Below, piece by piece: positions 33,394 through 47,855 of a stretch of 64,000 bases of DNA. Origin of the DNA: Blattamonas nauphoetae (lineage: Eukaryota; Preaxostyla; Oxymonadida). Numbering within the stretch: position 1 is the first letter of the stretch; the number at the start of each line of letters is the position of its first letter. Location: NCBI GenBank assembly GCA_033064195.1, contig JARBJD010000053.1:62001-126000 (forward strand), read 5' to 3'. The notes under the pieces were generated by a model, which was given only the letters and a program-made list of their open reading frames with translations, ran no database searches and was not told where the DNA came from. The position numbers were made by a program, and so were the translations under genes.

Positions 33394-36300
33394 ATGACAA
33401 CTTTGCGAAATTTGGACGATGGAGATTCACCTTACCAGATTCTCTCAAAGATTGCCGAAGGCTCATATGGTCGCATTTATAAGGTAGATTTCTCGAATTC
33501 TATATCTCAAAATCGTTTTTGCCACTTCTTTGAGATATTTCCAACAATTTAACTTTTATCGATATTATCTCTCTCATAGGCACGAAAACGTGGAACAGGA
33601 ACACTTGTATCCTTAAAAGCTCTCACCAAAAACATTACTTCTGGACGAACAGCACCAGATGTTCTCCAAGAAGTCACAATCCTCAAAATGCTCCATCATA
33701 AAAACATCGTCCACTTTATTGACTTTTTTGAAACCCAAGAAGACTTTGTCATCGTTACCATTCTTGCAGAAACAGATTTCTCAAAAATTCTGAAGGATCA
33801 GAAGACTCTCACAGAAGCTGAGATTCAATGGCTTCTCAAATCGATTCTTCCCGCTCTTGATTATCTCCATGATCTAAAAATCATTCATGGAGATGTCAAG
33901 CCTGGCAATATCCTTCTTGGATATGATGGAACTCCTTTACTGTGTGATTTTGGATTTGCTCGAATGTTGGAGAGCAACACATCACTCAAAGGGACTATCA
34001 GAGGTTCAATGGAATATCTTGCTCCAGAAATGGTGGGACAGAAGGAGTATGATTGGAGGGCAGACCTTTGGTCGTTAGGAGTGGTTCTGTTCGAACTTCG
34101 AACAGGGCGAACCCCATTTGCAAGTGAAGATCTCTTCACTTTCTTGCATCGGATAGAAGAGGAAGAAGTCCAATATACTGCGGAGATGACAACTTCTTTC
34201 GTCAATTTCTTGAAAGGCCTCCTCCAAAAAGATCCACGAGACAGATTCGACTGGAAAACGATCAGAACACATCCATTTCTGTCAATTTCACCAAAAAGCT
34301 CAAATATATTCATCGTTGATATTCTTGGTCAGAGAAACAACGGATACATGCATTCATTGGAAGACTACGTTCCAAAGGCTGTTCACGAGATGGAGGACAG
34401 ATTACCTGAAGTGGTGATGGAACAAAAAGATGCATTGAAGGCAAAACGTGATGAATTGAATCTTTTTATCCAGACATTTGAAGATATGCCGACAATTTCG
34501 CGACCATCAAATAAAGTCTTCCAAGCCCATCTTTCTCGTGATATATCGATGTCCAAAGTGTCACAAACGTTTCTCAGAGATCTAATTGATGTTGAAATCG
34601 ATGAAAATGATGATTGGTGCGAATCAGAGGGACAAGACGATGAACATCAAGAAAAGGACTTGATTCTCGCAGAAAATGTGCCAATGGACAATCCCCCGAA
34701 GACAAAGATCGTTAAGGTTAAAAAGAAGAAGCCAATTGGAGAGAAGAAAGAAAAGGAGAAAGCAGGAAAACCGAAACCGACATCAAACGATGCGAAATCA
34801 AAGAAAACGGCCAAGAAAGGAAAAAAATCAGCGAAACCAGCAGAAAAGGTCGTTAAAAAAGTGAAATCGTCTCAGGTCAAAGATTCCTCAGCCGTAAAGG
34901 GAATAAAGAAGAAGAAGGGAACAAAACCAAAACCCTTGTCATTCAAAAATTCGTTGTTCGCATCGCCGGCATCCCAACAATCTCCAACCGCACTCATCCA
35001 CAGTGTGCCTGTCCCATTTGAGCCTGAACAAGACAGTACTCCCGCCAGGAATCGGGCACAATCACAAATCGAACCATCGTCGCAACTGATGCCCCTGCGA
35101 AGTGTCAAAACAGGTCTCTCGATCAGAAGAACTTCGGATAGATCCACAACTTGTGAATTATCCGACAACGAGATAAACTCATTCACAGAAGCAGATCTTG
35201 TTCCTATAAATTTCTACTCTGCCAAAGAGACTGATGTGAAGGCTGTTCCTCGAACGATTCGAGACATTCTTTTCTCATCTCCATCTCCACACACCGTTCT
35301 CGCACCGTTCAACACCAACCACCGTTTCTCCCTCCGCCCCCAACACCGCCCCACCAACTCTGACGTGTCCACGCGACTCACTCACTCGTTGGGTGAGTTG
35401 CCTGCACCGAAACAGACACACACGCCGAGCAATACTTCTGACCAGGAGACATCCAGACTTCCATTCTCTCCTGACGTGAAAAGTCCATCGCCAGGAACAC
35501 TTCAGAAACCTGCTTTTGGGGTGGAAGAGCACGATGTCCATAAATTGGCGCAGTCAAGCCATGACATGATAAATGTAACTGGTTCTCTGTCGAGGATCCT
35601 TTCGGGTCGCTCAGAGATTGATTCTGAATCAAGCGAGATCGTCACATCTGTCGCTCAGACCCGCCCGAACGATCCTTCAATCCAAATCCATTTTGAGCCA
35701 AGATCGGGAAAGCACAGTGTCTCGTCATCGGGAATTCACTCCAAAATGACAGAAGGTTCGGATAAGCCTTCGTCTGATCCACACGTCTCTGGGAAGGACT
35801 CATCTCCGAAATCGGGAAGTCAGAAAAGCGGAAACCAGATGACAAAATCGTTCCAAGCTGACTGGAAGAGATCAGATGCGGACGGAGATGAGGGAGTGGT
35901 AGGAGAGAAGATGGAGAGACGGCGCAGTGTTGGTGACCTTGTCGATGAACAGAAGAAAAGTGACTCTGCTGAGGTCACAGAACACACACCGAATGAAAAC
36001 GAGAAAGAGAACGTCCTCTCCAAATCAGAGTCGTCGTCTCTCTTCTCACCGAGTACCACGCCTTCTCACTCTCTCTCATATCCAATCACGTCCGCGGCGA
36101 TGTGGAATCGCCAAGCTGCAGTCATCGAGATCCGCGAGAAGATGCGATTCTTCACAACTCCAACTTTGTCGAAGGCATTGGCACGCAGCAGACGGGAGGA
36201 TATCGCCGCCAGAAAGAAACAGAAGAAGAAAAGCCGGAGCATTTCTCCTGCGATCGGCTATCCTCTTCGGACATTCTCAGCGCAGGCAAGATTGAGACAC

Positions 36301-39300
36301 AGAAGACATGTCGAGACACCCAAAGCTGGAGATTTGGAGTGGTCGGAGGAGGAGACATATGAAGAAGAGCCAGAGGAAGAAGCGGAGCAGAATGAGAAGG
36401 ATGATGACGACTCAAGATCACATTCGACTGTCCAGGAATCGAACGGTCAACTGCACTCACTCTCCGAGTTCTCATCTGATCGTGAAGATGGACAGCACTC
36501 ATCTGGAACCGATAGCACGATTCATTCCATTGCTTCTCTCTGGAATCATCCTGATCTTCAACAACCAGCGATGATTGCGACAGCGCGAATGAACTTTGGA
36601 AACGATCTTTTGGGGATGTTTGCAGTTGGAGAGGATAAGGAAGATGAAGACGGAAGGGAAGAGGAAGAGAGTGAGGAGGAAGACATGAGTGTGAAGAGCG
36701 GAATGACGCCAAAATCAGCCTTTGGTGGAACAGAAATCACGAATTGGACAGAAAACGAGAAAGGACGGAGAGGAAACGTTCTCCGACGAGGAGAGGCTGG
36801 ATCTGCTCAGGGATCTGTCCGAATCAACCACATCACTCAGATCTCAACGTCAACACACAGCTCAATCGATGCAAACGTCACAACTCGGAAATCAACCATT
36901 CAGGACCATCCGTTCCTGACGATGGCGCAATCAGCAACCATCGTCCTCCCTTCGACAGACCTCACACAAATGAATCAGTCACAACTTTGGAGTGACGTGA
37001 GAGAAAAGAGGAGTGAGGGGGCGAGAACATCTCGGAGAGGGAGTGAGCGTGGAAGGAGAGGTGATCGCAAGAACACAGAACAGAATGAAGAGTTTTCTGG
37101 CATCCTCTCATCGTCTTTGTCTCACTCGTTCACTCAGACACGTCAAGAAACACCAGTCGTCTCTGGAACGGCAACCGCCTCTGGTGGACTCAGCGCACGG
37201 CGACATCGTACACACTCAACTGGAATCAGGCGCTTCAGTTTGATCAAAGACACGCTCAAGAAGGCTAATCTACTCCGTCAAGCTCGGCTTCTCCAAAGGA
37301 AGATACAACCTGCAACGCTCATCCCGAAAGATCTGCTCATCCTTTCGTTCAGATTTCTCTTCTCGGTAAAGTCCGAGTCGGAACCAAACTCGGCATCGCC
37401 TTTCTCTGCTCCGAAAATGGATGTGTCATCATTTTTTTCGTCGAATGTGAACCAGCAGACACCGACACAATCACATCTTTTCACACAACTCAGTCTTCAA
37501 AGTCGGGCCGATGAACTTCTGCCCAAAACACTTCACACACGTACTGCCCTCTCTCGCCACACATCAAAGACCATCACTCATTTGATCTCAGCCTTTACGC
37601 AGGTCTTAACCAACCCGGGTATGGCAGATCAGGACGTTTTCCTTTCATCGATGATTGTTCATTCTCTCCTCGTCAGGAGTGGAGCAGCCTGCATTCCTCC
37701 TTCTTTCTTCCACAAAACAAACAACCGCGCTCACTTCCCGTCTCCTCCAAACCTCCTTCCACTCATCTTCGCCAATGAATCAACATCTCAAACACGTCTC
37801 CTCTCCCAAGCCCTTAATCCATCGACATCTGGACACTTTCAGATGCACACCACGCAGTTCCCGCTTAGCTCATTCACCAACCTCACACCACGCACGCCTG
37901 TCGTACTCAGCGCGGACTTCCCACATCCTTCTCAGACATCCGAGACCTTTTCTTCGTTTGGAACATTCGAACATTCGCTCTCGTATTCTGGAATGCCATA
38001 CGAAGTTCTTGGATCGGAGTCGTGTTCTTTCCATTCTCCTCTGCCTCCATTCGCATCACTCTTTCGACCCCCACTTCCCGATTTCGACTTCTCTCTCCAC
38101 AAACTGGAGAATCGGAGGGAGACGACCAATCAGAATTCCATTCTCATCACTCCACATTCCTCCTCATTTACTCCTCCCAAACTCGATCCCCACACTTACT
38201 ATTCTGTCAAACCTTCCTCGCCGTACTCGGTGGAACTCCCTCTGCCTATCCCTGAATGGCTTGCCTCTCGCTGGGGGGTCTTCAGGTGGCTTCCGCTTGA
38301 CTTACTCCTCCCTGTATCTCTTCCCTATATCTCAGCCACAGCCACCCGCATTTCACACATACACGTTCCTTATCTTCCCTCGTCACTCATTCTTCATTCC
38401 TTTACAATCGATGAGATGCTTGAGATTGAATGGACACATAATGAAGGAGGAATCAGCTCCTCACAGAATCAGCATCTTGAAACCATTTTTTCATCTGCAT
38501 CGCACGCCCACCACATTCCGCTCGTTTCACAGACTGATGTCATTCCTCCAAGTATCAGTGATATTTCCGAGATTCTTTCCGTTGATTGGTTGGGTGTAGT
38601 GTCCACCTTCATCACAGCAGTTCATGGAATGACACATTCAATCCGAGCCATGTCCGCTGTCTTCCGCTGTGTCTTTTCTTCGCTCATTGGGTCGTTCTGG
38701 GACGGAACTTGGCAACCACTCTGGGCATATGTGCGCAAGCGACAGGTCTCCCATGACACCTTAGACTGTGAGACAGACGCAGAGTTCGAAGAGAAGCAAC
38801 AAGTACTCAGCGATGCTGATCTGTTTGAAGAAGATGATTGGCTGATTAGTTTTATTTCTGGGATTGCTCCATTTTTCCACAACTTTTTTGTTTCTCCTTC
38901 GCTCCTCGCACATACAATTCATCCAGACACACCTGAAGCTGAAACACCGCAAACATCGGATGAACTCAAAGGGCCATGCTGGACATTCCTCCGTTGGCAA
39001 CATCTCCTCTCACTCGCTTTCCCATCACTCACGTTCTCTCCACAATGTGCTGTTCTACCACGCGATGTTGCCACTCATGTTCTCTTCGCCAGTCGGTTAG
39101 CTCATCGAAAGTTGGAGCTCGATTCCATGCAACATCCATCTTCATTCGTCTCGCCAATTCCTCTCGACCTCGAGAACCCTCTGAGGAGACTTGTCGGTGT
39201 CTGCCCATCCGAAGAAATCGTGCAGATGTATTATCATAAGCAAGTCCAACATCTCCACACAGCTGCTTGCGATTGTATCACATCGATTTGTGATCTTCTG

Positions 39301-42300
39301 GATTCTATCGGAATGGCATCTCGTTTGTCGAGTCGGGCTCATGATTGTTTTGTGAAGAAGATTCTTATGGCAACGTCAGCCCCAATCACCCAACTCAATC
39401 TTCTTCCAGCCTCATTCCCAACATCCAAAGGATTTGTCGCTCAAATGTTCCGCGAGAACGATACTCAAGGGAGGGTCCTCGCCCATCCTCAGATGATCCC
39501 AAATATAATCACGGACTCCCCGCTAAACACTCTCCAGCGAATCACTCGAGAATTAGCACAGTGTCTCGGTGCCACTCTTTTCGGAGGTCGATGGCGATGG
39601 AATTCGGCTGAAGTTCAATCACAGCTCGTCTGCGTCATCCACGGAGTTGGATCCTGCAGCTGTGTTCGAGAATGGAAGTCTGAACTGTCGCGTGGTGTAT
39701 ATGATCAAGATTCCGGCAATCTCACCAAATATGAGGGAGGCAAGAACGTCTCCGCTCCAACTGTGGACAAGCGGCCAAAGTTCACCCCTCCACAACTCCA
39801 GACTCTGCCTGGAACTCCAGCGGTCAGCACCATTTTTGCGGATCCATACCCATCCAGCCCACTTTTCGGAGAATTTGACAGAAAGGAGGAAGACCAGAAG
39901 CATGATCTTCTCACCAAAACGTACATCGAGATGAAGGGACATCAGAGACTGATTCAAAGCACAGCATCGATCCCCATTCTTCAATCTTCGACACAGTTGG
40001 TTCTGTACTATACGCTCATCTCATCACTGTCGTCACTTCTGTCATGTCTTCTCTTCCCTGCCTTCCCTCCCATGGCTGAGAATCCAGATCTGATCTTCGC
40101 AGGAGAAGTGAGAGGAACGTGGGAGAGGGAATTTCAGAAAATGACGAACCCTGATCCTCCATCACCAATCATTCCTCGTTCCTATCTCTATTCCAACTCG
40201 GCATCGTCGTCTCCTCTGCCGTTCGTGCAGGCACTCATTCAGACTGTGGATACGTCGATCAAGAATACTGATGTAAGCGTGAAGAAGCGAGTCTCTCAGC
40301 GAGATTATGACGTCTCTTCGCTCATCAACTCCGAATTCTTCAACTTCACAGTTCCGCCCGAACGAGTGAAGGAAGTAGATGAAAGTTCGTTCGTCCTGGG
40401 GAGCGAACGCAACGAGGTTCCGGAAATTCTGATGTCAGATCCGCACGAGACTGATTACCCGCCTTTCCCTCCGCTCATCTCCTTCATTCTGGAAGCATAT
40501 GCTCTCTTCACTCTCCGCACGGAAGACGCGTCTCGCATCACACCGGCATTCACAACAGCCCACGAAACGACTTCTCATCTTCTCAGATTGTTCTTATGGG
40601 TCATCAAGATCGAGCACGAAGATATGAATTATTCGACTCAGCCAGGTTCATTGTTTGTCAACACGCGCATCTCATTTGCTGAGATCTGTGCTGCTCTGTT
40701 TCTCTATCCGTCTCGCTTTATCACAAGGCGAAGTGTCCTTCAACTCGGATGCCTCTCAAATTATGTGCTCAAGTTCTTCCTGAGCGAGGCGTCTCTCCTC
40801 GACACACTGATCTACCACACAGCGAAGATGGACACAGTCGTCCTCGAATCGCAATTCACTTCGTCCATCAATACACAACAAGCCAACCAAACACAGCTTG
40901 GACCTGTCTTTCTCGCAGAAGTTCCAGAACAACCGTTGACGTTGGGCGACAGGAACATGTGGAAGGAATGCCAGTATCCCTTCTTCATCCTGATGGCATC
41001 AACTCTCGACCGTGAACTGGAGAACGTGACAGTCTGTTCATTTATGGACAAGGAAGGCCGCGTGACGACTCAATCCAGTGCTCACCAAGCTGTCTTCATC
41101 GATATCAACAAGGAGACACCCAGCCAACAATCTGATTCATACATGTCAGCCTCCAACCAACCAATGTACTTCGGACTGAACAATTCTGAACACCACATCG
41201 GCTTCATTCAGGGATTGTACGGGTTCTTCTCGACTGTGTCTGTTTGTGGACACTTCTCTCCATATCTGTTTGAGGCCACGATGGAAGATTATCACGCCAG
41301 TTCATCAGATTTCATCACAGTTCCAGAACTTGGTCAACAGATCGGGTTGGTCGGAACGAGTAGAGGAAGACGAAGGTCGCTCACAAAGAATCTTCCCGAA
41401 CAGGAAGAAGACGCACCGATCATCACTGTCACAGCGCACGGACAGACAGAAGATCCAACATCAACTCCTCCAGTCTTTATTCGATTGAGATTGCTCATGT
41501 CAAGGTTGTCCATTAACGCTCATCTGGGTGTCCCGTTCATTCCTTGGACAGGGTATGAGTCAAGCACACTGACCACTCAACTTGTTCGAATTGGTGCGAT
41601 GGTTCGTGCTCCGTTGTTTTCAGAGATTGACCTTCCTCTCCCATCATACCGCACGCAGTCTGGTCAGTTTTCACTCACACCAGAGATGTCTGATCGACAA
41701 GCTGTGAGTCCTTTCATGGCGACTCGATATCAACTCTCATCTGTGGGAGACCCACCTTCAAACAGACCAACCCCTCGAGTTCAACTACCACTCCCACAGC
41801 TCAAAAAGGAGCTCCGCCTCTCAATCTTCAATCTTCCCGCACATATGCTCCGATTCTCGTCAATAATGTCGATGATGATCCCACACACATATCCCCTCTC
41901 GTCACTCAATTCTTCGTTCCGATACAAACAGACTCTCACAAGCAATCAGAATCCGTTGTATCTCATCTTTGAGATTATTAAGCAACAACCCATCTGGATC
42001 CCCCGACAGACACTCGCTGTTTTCACAGAAGATTTCAGACGATGCAATCAGCTTCCTCTCCTCACATCAACCGTTTCGCTGGAAAAGACTCCCGAACCTC
42101 TCGATTCCTTCCTCGAATACTCAGAACTTCTTCCGCCAGGAGTGCCCATGAAAGATATTGTCTCTTTGGGAACCGAAAAAGGGGCGAAGGTCGAAAATCC
42201 ACTTGGCATGACGTGGAAGGAGACTGAATTCAACTTTGGAGTTCCGTTCCCAACATCCCTACACGATTCCACAGACAGAATCCACGCAAGACTGCTCGCC

Positions 42301-45300
42301 TCAGCCGAATCTTCAGAACACGACGAGACTCCCCAACAGGCTCAAGATGCTGCTCCAGTCGTCCTTCCATGGTCGCACATCACAGCCTCACTTTCTGGGA
42401 TCCTTTATCAACATCATTTCGGTCTCATCTCGTCACTCATTCAGTCCTTCTTCGCTTTCTCCGAAGCCATGTGCTTCTCAAACACCCAAGTCAGCGGAGA
42501 CGTCAAAGAAGCCTTTAATCGCGTCGAGACCATCAAATCGAGTGTTGTCTCCCAAACAACCGTTCAAGCGGCACGTCCGTCTCAATCGAGTCGTCTGAAA
42601 ACACGCACCCCACGTCTGGTCATGGTTGGTGGGAACAAAGTAACGGTGATGAGGCGACAGGTCACAAAGCGAGCCATGACAGGAGGATTTAAATCGATAA
42701 AGTCGATTTTGGGCGGATGGTGGTTGGCAAGTATCCCACAACTGATCGCAAATGATGGGCAAAGAAAGGTTCCTGTTATGGCACTTCAGAAAATTAAGAA
42801 AGCAACTCTTCCGCCGATTCATGTGCAGAAGCCAACAATCAGGCCACCCACGGGTCGTCCTGCTCGACCACCAGAAGAGAAGAAAGACACGGATTTGAAC
42901 TGGACGAGCTCACTTCACACTCTTCCCATTCCAGCGATCTGGGGGGCATCAACGAACATGTTCCCGCTCCGATCTAGAGAGCAGCCGGACCTTGCTGATA
43001 CGCACTTTGTGTCGTCTCTTCTCACTGGGCAGAGTCAAGACGTCCCATATCGAAGTCGCGAGACCGAATATGATCCCACAGGGTTGCCAGTGTCACAGGC
43101 AGATCTGTTGTCAGTTTCTCGTCTCTTGGCCCAGTCAGTCTCTCTGTCTCAACAGATCAACGCTGATGTCGCGGATCTGAGGCCAACCGCGACGACGGAA
43201 ACTCCGCCACATCTGAGCACCCTTCCGCTCCTCGTTCAGATGCCACTCATTCAGACATCTTCCTTCTGTGTTGAGAATTCGTCGATGACCAGATCGTCCT
43301 CCAGCCAGGCTCTCCAATCTGAACCAACATCAACCAACAATCAGACAGATCGTGGGCCAGCCTTCACAGTGCTCTGCTCACACTTCCTGCCTCTCCCCGA
43401 CACAAACATTGGAACCGACATGATCATCATCGCGACAGACACAACAAAAGCTGTTGAAGAGGGAAACTATGTCGAAGATCCCACTTCCACCCCTTCCGCA
43501 GATTCAGCCGTGCTGTTGGAGGAGATTCCACTCAAAAACGGATCCCATAAGATGTCGCTCGCTGTGTATAACACGAGTGATTGCGCCCAACTCGCTCCGG
43601 ATCTCCCATCGACATCTCCGTTCCCGACTCATCTCTCAGATTCTGCCAACCCTGTCTGGCTCGTTGATCTTCTCGTCTGGGCAGGATATGTCATGGCTGC
43701 TCCGGCCCCAACTTCCTATGGCTTGTCTGGTGGGGTCATCCCACAGTTTCAGCAAAACAGCGTGTCAGACGGAGTTGCTCAAAGTGGAATTGAATATGTT
43801 CTCTCGTTCCTTCTCCGTGTCTCTCGTGAGGTGCTTTGCCATCTGCAAGAATCAGAGAAACAGGAAGCTCCTATTCCGACCTCACTCCCACCACCTTATT
43901 TCCATCCACCACGTCGCTATCACAAGAAGATCCAAAAGAAAGAGGATGAGAATCAGCTCAAACCCATCGTCACGGGTGAATATGATGTCAAGGCAGTTGT
44001 CATGAGCGCTCACGAGAATTTGGACTCCATCTTTTATTCACTCTCGATGCGAAAGGCGATCGTCCGACCTGTCAACAGCACCTCAATCATCACTTCCATG
44101 CGCATTTCAACAGATTTCTTCGGTTGTCATTTTCCAAACAAGTGTTCTGGCGAGGCAGACAACCACACCAAATCAATGCCGTCCCTTTCTCAAAGCGACA
44201 CTCCCGAGGCATCTGAAGTGTCCCGACACCAAATTGTGCAAAAGTTGTGGCTTGCCAGTGAGATGGGAAATGCAGCCACTCAATTTCTCCGTCCAAGTCA
44301 GTACTTCTTTGCATGTTCAGTCTTCCTTGTACTCCTCAACTTGCTTTCAATCTGGGATTCAATGATGGAACAATTGGATTCTGGTCAAATGCGTGTTCCT
44401 CCAACTCCATCAGCCTTCTCTGCAACGTCCCCACCCTGTTCTGCGTCCACCTCGCACTTCCGCCTTCACCAGTCGACCATTCGATCTCATGTCCTCACTC
44501 GTCTCTCGCCTCTCGACTCACTTTCAATCAACACCGAAATTCTTCTCCACTCAGTCCTTCGCAGCATGGATCAAGAACAATCTAGTCCTCGTATCATCAA
44601 GAAATCGAAACACTTGAGGGACAAAGGTCGTGTCTCAGACGTCGACAGAGATGGTGAAGTTATCCAACGAACATATCTTGCCAACTGCGGATCAATACGC
44701 TTTGAAATCTTGTCCACTCACACCCTCTTCATGTTCCTTCAAATCATGCTCCACGTTTTCCATTCAGCCAGCAGAATCTCGCGTCCATCTCTCGTCGCTC
44801 TTGAAGAGGCCTGTCCAACTTCGGCGTCATCCGCGTCGATGTCATCCATGTCGAGTGATGGTGCCTTCCCGTTGACGCAGGTTGGATCAACATACATCCC
44901 GCAGCTGTGCATCCAGAACTCTGTTGTGTATGCTGTTAAGGAAGGTTTCTGGCCGAATGCGATTTCACTCTTTTTGCATCATTCTGGTCGTGTGTTGTCC
45001 ATCTTGCCGACTTATTCAAACCCCTCCTTCGTCAGCAATACACTCGATTGGCACAGAAAGACATCCCTCCTTTCGAGATCGATCGGGCAAGTGCAGCGAA
45101 TGCGAGCGCGGAATGTCTCGTCCCTGTCCTTCATCTTCTTCATGATGTGGGAGGTCACATACTCGCCACTCATGCTGACCGAGCTGGGAAGTCTGATGGA
45201 GGCGATGTTGAGTGTGGACAGTGTGAATGACGACAAGCTCTTCGCTGATATGACCGAACTCCAGCGGCTTCAATCGGAGCAGGCTTGGCTCACAACATTC

Positions 45301-46815
45301 AAACGATCACACCACAATCGCCTTTTTGGTGATACATCGTTCTCGTCCACTCTCCTCCAATCTTTGAATAATGGGTTCAGAAGCACACAGGTCATCAAGA
45401 ACATCAGCGAGACAGTTCAAGTGATGCTTCGTTTGAGCACATCTCCCTTCACCTTCCTGTTTGATTTCATTCTGGTCACTCCTTTCGATGTCCCAGAAGT
45501 GATTGGAGAGAAAGTCGTTGAGGAGAAGGTGAAAGACAAGAAGAAGCGAAAGAACATTGTCGTGGAATGGGGCAAACAACGAGAACAGACGAAATTCAGG
45601 TCCAAGTCGATCTCTCCATCAGCTCGGTCTGTCTCTCCGTTTACCTCGAAACCAGGCAAATCGATTTTCCCGTCACTGAATGTCCACCAGACAGTGCCAA
45701 ACATCGGTTCACTCAAAACGCTCAACATGGAACAGGAGTCATCGGAAGATCTGAGCACAGATCTGGCTTCTGTAACCACTGGCAGTCTTCAGCGGCCTCT
45801 CTCCAGCCAGATGTCATTCATCTCAGACCAAGACCATGACGAGATCCCTCAATCCACTCCTCCGCAGTCGTCGGACGAAGCGTCGCTTGAAACGTCTGAT
45901 ACTCCCAATCATTCGTCGCGATCCCCATTGACGTACACACACATCACTGGTGACCTACACGTGCCAGGGCTGCTATCTCTCACACAGTTTGAGCTGCTGG
46001 ATTCGATTGTCTGTGTGTTGAATGAGCTTCTCGCCCAGCCCAGTCTGAGAGATTACCTTGTTGCTCTGAATTGGGACGATTATCTGATTGGAATGATCTT
46101 GTTTGTGTCGTCTCTCCTTCTCAACTCGACAGACGAGAACGACTTCATTGTTCCGCCGTTGGATTTGGTCGGCGGAAAGTATTCGACGCTGTTGACCATT
46201 TCTGAGCTGAAGAAGACGGTTGAGGAACCCGCACAGCCGGACGGCCAGTCGATGTACGACAGTCAGACTCTCCTTCAGAACAGCTATTCTGAATTCACCC
46301 ATCGACTCACTCCCACACTCAATCGCAATCAACTCAGCAGCTCGTCACTGTTTTCTGACGTTCCTTTGCCTCATTATTCGTTCTTCGTTCAAAATGTTTC
46401 CCTCCACTCTTCTCTTTCTTCGACGTACGCCGTCCCAACTCCTGCTTTCGCCACTCCAGCCTCCCCCCTTCTCATCCGCCCACCTGCATACCTCCCAATA
46501 CTTCGCCTGTCAATGTGTCTCAATCGCATGCTCAGTATTCTCCATCTACTCTGCTCGGAACGACCTGAGATTCGGAGGCGAATTGCTTGTACCCCCTCTT
46601 TCGCATCTTTGCTGATTGTCCTTTCCTCCATTCGGTCCGACTATCCATCTGTCAGTATCTACGCGACCTCACTTCCGTTCAAAGGCACTCCCCTCCGAAG
46701 CGCCGCTCTGGCGTTGATGTGCGTCCTGAGTGGGGAAGATGAAAAATTAAAAGTCTATCTTGATTGTTTGTGGAATGATGCTCATTTTCACACCGAAGAT
46801 GACTTTTTAGGGTAA
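33394..46815 (+). CDS. STK36: giant STK36/Fused-type Ser/Thr kinase with C-terminal HEAT/ARM region, 4441 aa
   Basis: Exon 33394-33483 is joined to 33580-46815 (96-nt intron), giving 4442 codons. Kinase domain is residues about 10-265: EGSYGRIYKARKRG, Lys43 in VSLK, CDFGFAR (DFG 153-155), LAPEM, and ADLWSLGVVLFEL. IVHFIDFFET, CDFGFAR and FLKGLLQKDPRDRF closely follow Fused (human IVHMLDSFET, CDFGFAR, FLQGLLTKDPRQRL). The catalytic loop is HGD (133-135) instead of HRD. A Lys-rich linker follows (about 340-430), then Ser/Glu-rich disordered sequence, then about 3000 residues of helical repeats. STK36 builds the axonemal central apparatus in animals and protists. At 4441 residues it is over three times human size (about 1315). 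The terminal GGG TAA G resembles a donor site, so a further 3' exon cannot be excluded. Confidence 0.88.
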
Positions 46816-46981
46816 GGAATCATTAGATTGTTTCATTTCGAGAATAGAATGACTTCCTTTCCACATTGACTCGTTTTTTTCCGAGAACTCCTTTCTCTCC
46901 AAAATTGTTTGTTTATGCAAAACGGTGAACCGTGAGAGTTCAAAAATTGCTCAAAAAATATCCAATCTTCAGTGAAGTGTG

Positions 46982-47855
46982 TCACCTCTTGGGAGAAGGC
47001 GGAGGCGATGAAGGTGGCGTCCGACGATCTCTCGAACGTGACAGGCTTTCAGATGACCGAGAGTAGCTTCTACGCCGATGTCGCCCACTCCGTCGACGTC
47101 TGTAGTAAGAAGATGATGATTCACTTGTTGATTCAGTGGATGAAGGTGTATGTGAGCGTCTTCTGCGTGGTGGAGATCGCGGTTTTGGAGAATCTCGTCG
47201 CTGTCGTCTGGAGTGCGATGATTGTTGATATTGACGTCTTCTGTGATCCTAAATCACACTTAAGTAGGGAGAAATGGCATACATTTTCCTCTGCAATTTG
47301 TTTCTGTCGCTCCAAGATGAGTTCTTCAGGGATTCCAATATCAGATTTTTGGGCCTCAAGAAGCATTCTGCGAAAATAAAAGGCAGGAAAAAAATCATAC
47401 TTCCAAAGAGATGTCACAAATGTCATTGCTTGGTCCTGTTCAAGGAACGGTGTGAGAGAATGGATTAGCTTTCGAGCATCAGGTGACTAAATCCATAGAT
47501 GACAAAAAAAGGTTCACAATACATCATTTTCTTTCAAAATTTCGACTGCATAATTCGCAACTACTTCATCTTCAACTCCAATAATTTCAAAAACAGTCTT
47601 TGTGATCCACGTTGATAGTACATCCATATCGACTTTTTGGATGTCAACCTATATAATAAAACAATGTTTAATGAGGCTGATCAACAAATGGTGAGGAAGT
47701 ACCTGTTTCTCGAAGAGGGGAGGAAGCTTCATTGATTCGATCATCAGCTCGTCTTTGTTCGCATATCTTGTGTCATGATCCTGACTGACACCCTATCACG
47801 AGAGAGAAAGGAGGAAAATTTGAACCATTGAATCAGTACAAACCCGAAAGTTCAT
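46982..47855 (-). CDS. SRRM1: SRRM1-type PWI/RS splicing coactivator, 221 aa
   Basis: Six small exons (47855-47844, 47792-47703, 47648-47523, 47486-47401, 47367-47283, 47248-46982) splice to exactly 222 codons with introns of 33-54 nt. The start MNFRGVSQDHDTRYANKDEL parallels FFRGTSAEQDNRFSNKQ of human SRRM1. The PWI domain is present: VDMDVLSTWITKTVFEIIG (human VNLEVIKPWITKRVTEILG), EDEVVANYAVEIL, and AQKSDIGIPEELILERQ (human AQENIAGIPSAFLELKK). The last exon is an Arg/Ser/Pro tail of 89 codons (RRRQYQQSSHSRRQRR, then SRSRDRRTPPSS). SRRM1 promotes exon recognition and is a nuclear matrix-associated SR-like factor. This version is about a quarter of the human length because the RS region is short. 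It converges on the STK36 stop at 166 bp. Confidence 0.92.

Noticed and set aside
37655-38599. 314-codon plus frame within STK36
   Set aside because: It is an alternative frame of the 13-kb kinase exon with biased His/Ser/Leu composition and no domain.
28098-46815. Surface protein and kinase as one receptor-kinase gene
   Set aside because: The surface gene ends in a clear stop after its tail, and the kinase has its own ATG and belongs to the Fused family, not a receptor kinase.
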